Shown here one piece after another: positions 61,552-64,000 of a DNA stretch of 64,000 nt. The notes under the pieces are model-generated. The model was not told where the DNA came from. It was given only the letters and a program-made list of their open reading frames with translations, and ran no database searches. Source of the stretch: Butyricicoccus_A sp963588905 (GTDB lineage: Bacteria > Bacillota > Clostridia > Oscillospirales > Butyricicoccaceae). Location of the stretch: assembly GCA_963588905.1 (NCBI GenBank), contig CAVAJF010000037.1:62001-126000 (forward strand), given 5' to 3'. Position 1 is the stretch's first letter; each line of letters begins with the position of its first letter. Position numbers and translations under genes: made by a program.

Positions 61552-62391
61552 TTACTTGGTTTCTTCGGTCTTGGAAGCCTCAGCCTTCGGTGCCTCAGCA
61601 GCAGCTGTTTTCTTTGCAGCTGTCTTGCGGGTGCGGGTAGTGGTCTTCTTTGCCGGAGCTGCTGCAGCGTCAGCTGCCATTTCAGCCTTGGTTCTGCGCT
61701 TGCGCTTTGCGCGGGACTCGTTGGTCTTCTTTGCAGCTGTCTTGCGGGTGGTGGTAGAAGCAGCGCGCTTGCGGGTAGTGGTCTTCTTTGCCGGAGCTTC
61801 TTCGGTCTTTTCTTCAGCCTTCGGCTCTGCGGCAGCTTCCTCTGCCTTCGGAGCTTCTGCGACAGCTTCTTCAGCCTTCGGAGCTTCTACAGCAGCTTCC
61901 TTCGGCTCCTCGGTCTGAACGGTTTCCTTTGCCGGAGCCTCTGGCTGTGCTTCGCGGATGTACCAGCTCTGGTTGTCGCCGTCTACGTCAACCCAGATCT
62001 GCAGGTGTGCGCCGTCTGCCTCTGCGTTCATGCCGACAATGTCAATGCACTTCGCGGACATAGCGGACTTGATGGCAACCGCACCGTCCTTCTTCTCCTC
62101 GAAGAACCACAGCTGGCTGTCGCCGTTTACATACTCCCACTGGTGAAGGTTTGCGCCGTTTACAACGCCCAGGCTGATGATGTCCAGCACCTTGCCCGAT
62201 TTCTTATTTACGATTTTGTAGTACTTGCCGTCGATATGGGTGATCGACCACAGCTGCTGGTCTGCGCCGGTTGCTTCTGCCAGGCATACGGCCGCGCCGT
62301 TTTCCGTCGAAGCGTTCTCTGCCTCGATGACCTTGCCGCTAACCTTGGCTGCAATGGTGTACCATGTGCTTTTATCAAATGTCTGCATCAT
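61552..62391 (-). CDS. Ricin B-type lectin domain fused to histone-H1-like Lys/Ala tail
   Basis: A 279-residue protein without signal peptide. Residues 1-140 are a ricin-type beta-trefoil with repeated Q-x-W sites (DQQLWSI, DSQLWFF, DNQSWYI). Residues 145-200 are an Ala/Glu/Pro/Lys linker of EAPKAEEA repeats. Residues 200-279 are Lys/Arg/Thr/Ala repeats (AKKTTTRKR, RKTAAKKT) as in H1-like nucleoid proteins. AAGGAG is 8 bp before the ATG at 62391. A sugar-binding head with a probably DNA- or polyanion-binding tail is an odd combination; function unknown. Confidence 0.82.
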   Translation of the reverse strand: MMQTFDKSTWYTIAAKVSGKVIEAENASTENGAAVCLAEATGADQQLWSITHIDGKYYKIVNKKSGKVLDIISLGVVNGANLHQWEYVNGDSQLWFFEEKKDGAVAIKSAMSAKCIDIVGMNAEADGAHLQIWVDVDGDNQSWYIREAQPEAPAKETVQTEEPKEAAVEAPKAEEAVAEAPKAEEAAAEPKAEEKTEEAPAKKTTTRKRAASTTTRKTAAKKTNESRAKRKRRTKAEMAADAAAAPAKKTTTRTRKTAAKKTAAAEAPKAEASKTEETK

Positions 62392-62728
62392 AAATGACAC
62401 TCCTTGTCTCTGTGCAGAAATATGTATATTCTGCAACAACCTATTATCCTGTATTTTGTGTACATTATAGCACAGACAATATCTGTAATCAATGTTTTTG
62501 ACGTGCAAAAGACGGAAAACAGCAACTTTTGCGCACGTTTTCGTGAAAAACGTTGAGGTTTTTCTAAAGAACAGAGCGGCGTTTTGGTGGTTTTGGCGGG
62601 CGAAAAATGCGGCAATTTGACGGGAAACGTGCACGGAATCGGGAAATTCTATGCGTTTGCTTTTCACAGTAACAAAAATATGTTATAATACAGCAGAAAA
62701 GAGATTCAGAAAGGATGGGATTGATGTC
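62392..62728. other. Intergenic region between divergent ricin-lectin and kinase genes
   Basis: AT-rich on the lectin side. A TATAAT at 62692-62697 probably belongs to the rightward promoter. No gene, hairpin or repeat of note. Confidence 0.4.
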
Positions 62729-63373
62729 ATGACAACGGCAACAATTTATACAATTGAGAGAGAATTTGGATCTGCGGGACACATTGTCGGAGAGCGTCTG
62801 GCAAAGATGCTGGGAATTCCGTTTTACGACTCCCAGATTGTAGATATGGCAGCGAAGAACGCAGGCGTCAGCCGCAAGATTTTTGAAGGGTTTGATGAAA
62901 AGCCGACCAATAGCTTTTTGTATTCTCTTGTGATGGGAAGCTATACGGCGGCAGGCTCCATTACCCAGTCCTCTGACCTCAATATGAGCGACAAGCTGTT
63001 TGTGGAAGAGGCAAAAATTATCCGCGAGGCAGCGGAAAAAGGTCCGTGCGTCGTAGTAGGACGCTGCGGAAGCTATATTCTGCGCGAACGTCCGGACGTT
63101 GTCCGCGTGTTCTGCACCGCAGATATGGAGTATCGAAAGAACCATGCCATTCACGATCTGGGTATGCCGGAAAGACGCATTGAGGACGCCATCACCAAGC
63201 GCGACAAAAAGCGTGCGAGCTATTATAACTATTATACCGGCAAGCGCTGGAGCGATGCGTCTAGCTATGACCTGTGCGTATCGACGAGCACAGCGGGCAT
63301 TGATGGTGCTGTTGAGACGATTCTTGCCTTTGGCGAAATGCTGGAGCGTCAGCGCGCACAGCGAAGCAAATAA
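62729..63373 (+). CDS. Cytidylate kinase-like family protein
   Basis: A 214-residue protein of the cytidylate-kinase-like group: TIYTIEREFGSAGHIVGERLAKMLG at the N-terminus replaces the usual Walker A loop, then YDSQIVDMAAKNAG, VVVGRCGSYILRERPDVVRVF and a late RDKKRASYYNYYTGKRW. The Gly-Ser-Ala-Gly-His loop is typical of this subgroup, common in Clostridia and of unclear substrate. The start at 62729 follows AAGGATGG. Single gene with terminator. Confidence 0.85.
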   Translation: MTTATIYTIEREFGSAGHIVGERLAKMLGIPFYDSQIVDMAAKNAGVSRKIFEGFDEKPTNSFLYSLVMGSYTAAGSITQSSDLNMSDKLFVEEAKIIREAAEKGPCVVVGRCGSYILRERPDVVRVFCTADMEYRKNHAIHDLGMPERRIEDAITKRDKKRASYYNYYTGKRWSDASSYDLCVSTSTAGIDGAVETILAFGEMLERQRAQRSK

Positions 63374-63395
63374 ATACCGAAAACGACGCAAAAGA

Positions 63396-63430
63396 GGCAG
63401 GTTTCTTATGAATCCTGCCCCTGTTTTTTT
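63396..63430 (+). terminator. Terminator of the kinase-like gene
   Basis: ggcaggttt pairs with aatcctgcc, followed by a long T-run. Confidence 0.78.
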
Positions 63431-63502
63431 GTGCGCAAGTATGCTATACTGTCTAAACGATTTGTATTTTATTTTTCGTTTTTCAGAGAGGAGTGAGCTT
63501 CT

Positions 63503-64000
63503 GTGCTGGAAGTATGGACGGAATGTATTATGGACATTGTCAAGACCATTCCGATTCTCTTTGTTGTATATCTGGTCATCAGTTGGATGGAAAATCATAT
63601 GGATGCGGTAACTCGCGTGGTCACGAGTACAGAGCCGGCGGGACCGGTCATCGGCGCATTGATTGGTGCGATTCCGCAGTGTGGCTTTTCAATGGGCTGC
63701 TCTGTTCTGTACTGCCGAGGATTTCTGGCACCGGCGACACTGATTGCGGTGTATTTGTCCACGTCCGATGAGGCGATTCCGGTTTTGTTTGCAGGCGGAT
63801 GCAGCTGGAAAGAAATTGTGCTGCTCATTGCTGTAAAAATCGGCATTGCGATTGTCGCCGGTTATCTGTTTTATTTGCTCTGGTTCCGCAAACACTGGGA
63901 TGTTGAGGACTGGCCGGAAGATGATGAGCTGGATATGGATGAGGTCAATGCGAGCTGTTCCTGCTGCGGCGATCAGTCTCTTTTGCGTTCGGCTCTGATT
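63503..64000 (+). CDS. Putative manganese/heavy-metal transporter-like membrane protein, 3' end missing
   Basis: GTG start about 7 bp after GAGAGGAG; the frame is open to the end of the window (166 codons). It shows membrane segments (IPILFVVYLVISWME, PVIGALIGAIPQCGFSMGCSVLY, ATLIAVYLSTSDEAIPVLFAGG, IVLLIAVKIGIAIVAGYLFYLLW) with conserved PQCG and STSDEA motifs of the ArsP-like/DUF2899 putative manganese transporter family. An acidic loop and a Cys-rich patch (NASCSCCGD) follow before the cut, as in family members with a metal-binding central loop. Confidence 0.78.
   Translation, partial: MLEVWTECIMDIVKTIPILFVVYLVISWMENHMDAVTRVVTSTEPAGPVIGALIGAIPQCGFSMGCSVLYCRGFLAPATLIAVYLSTSDEAIPVLFAGGCSWKEIVLLIAVKIGIAIVAGYLFYLLWFRKHWDVEDWPEDDELDMDEVNASCSCCGDQSLLRSALI

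Overview
The window looks like a chromosomal segment of an anaerobic, fermentative Clostridia of the order Oscillospirales, of the Butyricicoccus/Agathobaculum kind. This is inferred from a complete Rnf complex, a single-chain clostridial-type PurL, a glmS ribozyme, a FeoA-FeoB fusion, mini-RNase III, a CIRCE element and moderately GC-rich coding sequence. No rRNA, tRNA or CRISPR array was seen. Genus-level placement is a guess.

Positions 1-9.9 kb hold a carbohydrate locus. After a truncated HxlR regulator come a DeoR/IolR-type repressor, a split transketolase pair, an exported protein, IolE (inosose dehydratase), two practically identical IolG (inositol dehydrogenase) copies and a sodium/solute symporter lying between them. 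This fits uptake and oxidation of myo-inositol or a related cyclitol. The later iol genes are not here and a transketolase pair is. Positions 9.9-20.5 kb are housekeeping and small regulatory genes: DUF2812, CpXC, cupin, HD, YebC, mini-RNase III, thioredoxin, a TPM-type protein with PspA, a lipoprotein, GAPDH and a soluble histidine kinase. Positions 20.6-26.2 kb are the Rnf operon rnfCDGEAB, preceded by two small open frames. A DUF4015 protein, an OmpR-type two-component system and HtrA follow.

Positions 31.74-35.83 kb are a clearly foreign, AT-rich insertion. It carries a serine recombinase, a radical SAM/SPASM enzyme with a PqqD-like N-terminus, an ABC-F ATPase and a 54-residue peptide gene with three cysteines. 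A perfect 47-bp direct repeat flanks it, and that repeat is the htrA terminator. This is a strong candidate for a mobile RiPP (modified peptide) cassette. Two other single-gene inserts, at 3.35-4.34 kb and 51.75-52.26 kb, are also flanked by duplicated copies of the upstream gene's terminator. This suggests a shared mode of cassette insertion at terminators.

Positions 36-64 kb are mainly core functions: PurL, ribulose-phosphate epimerase, FeoAB, GlmS with its ribozyme, PTS enzyme I, a LOG-family protein, GluQ-RS, an RCC1-repeat protein, an MFS exporter, HtpG under CIRCE, a DUF975 membrane protein, a ricin-B lectin fused to a histone-H1-like tail, a cytidylate-kinase-like protein and the start of a metal-transporter-like gene. 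Three copies of a modular intergenic repeat of about 210-295 bp (14.1, 39.8 and 61.2 kb) sit between genes.
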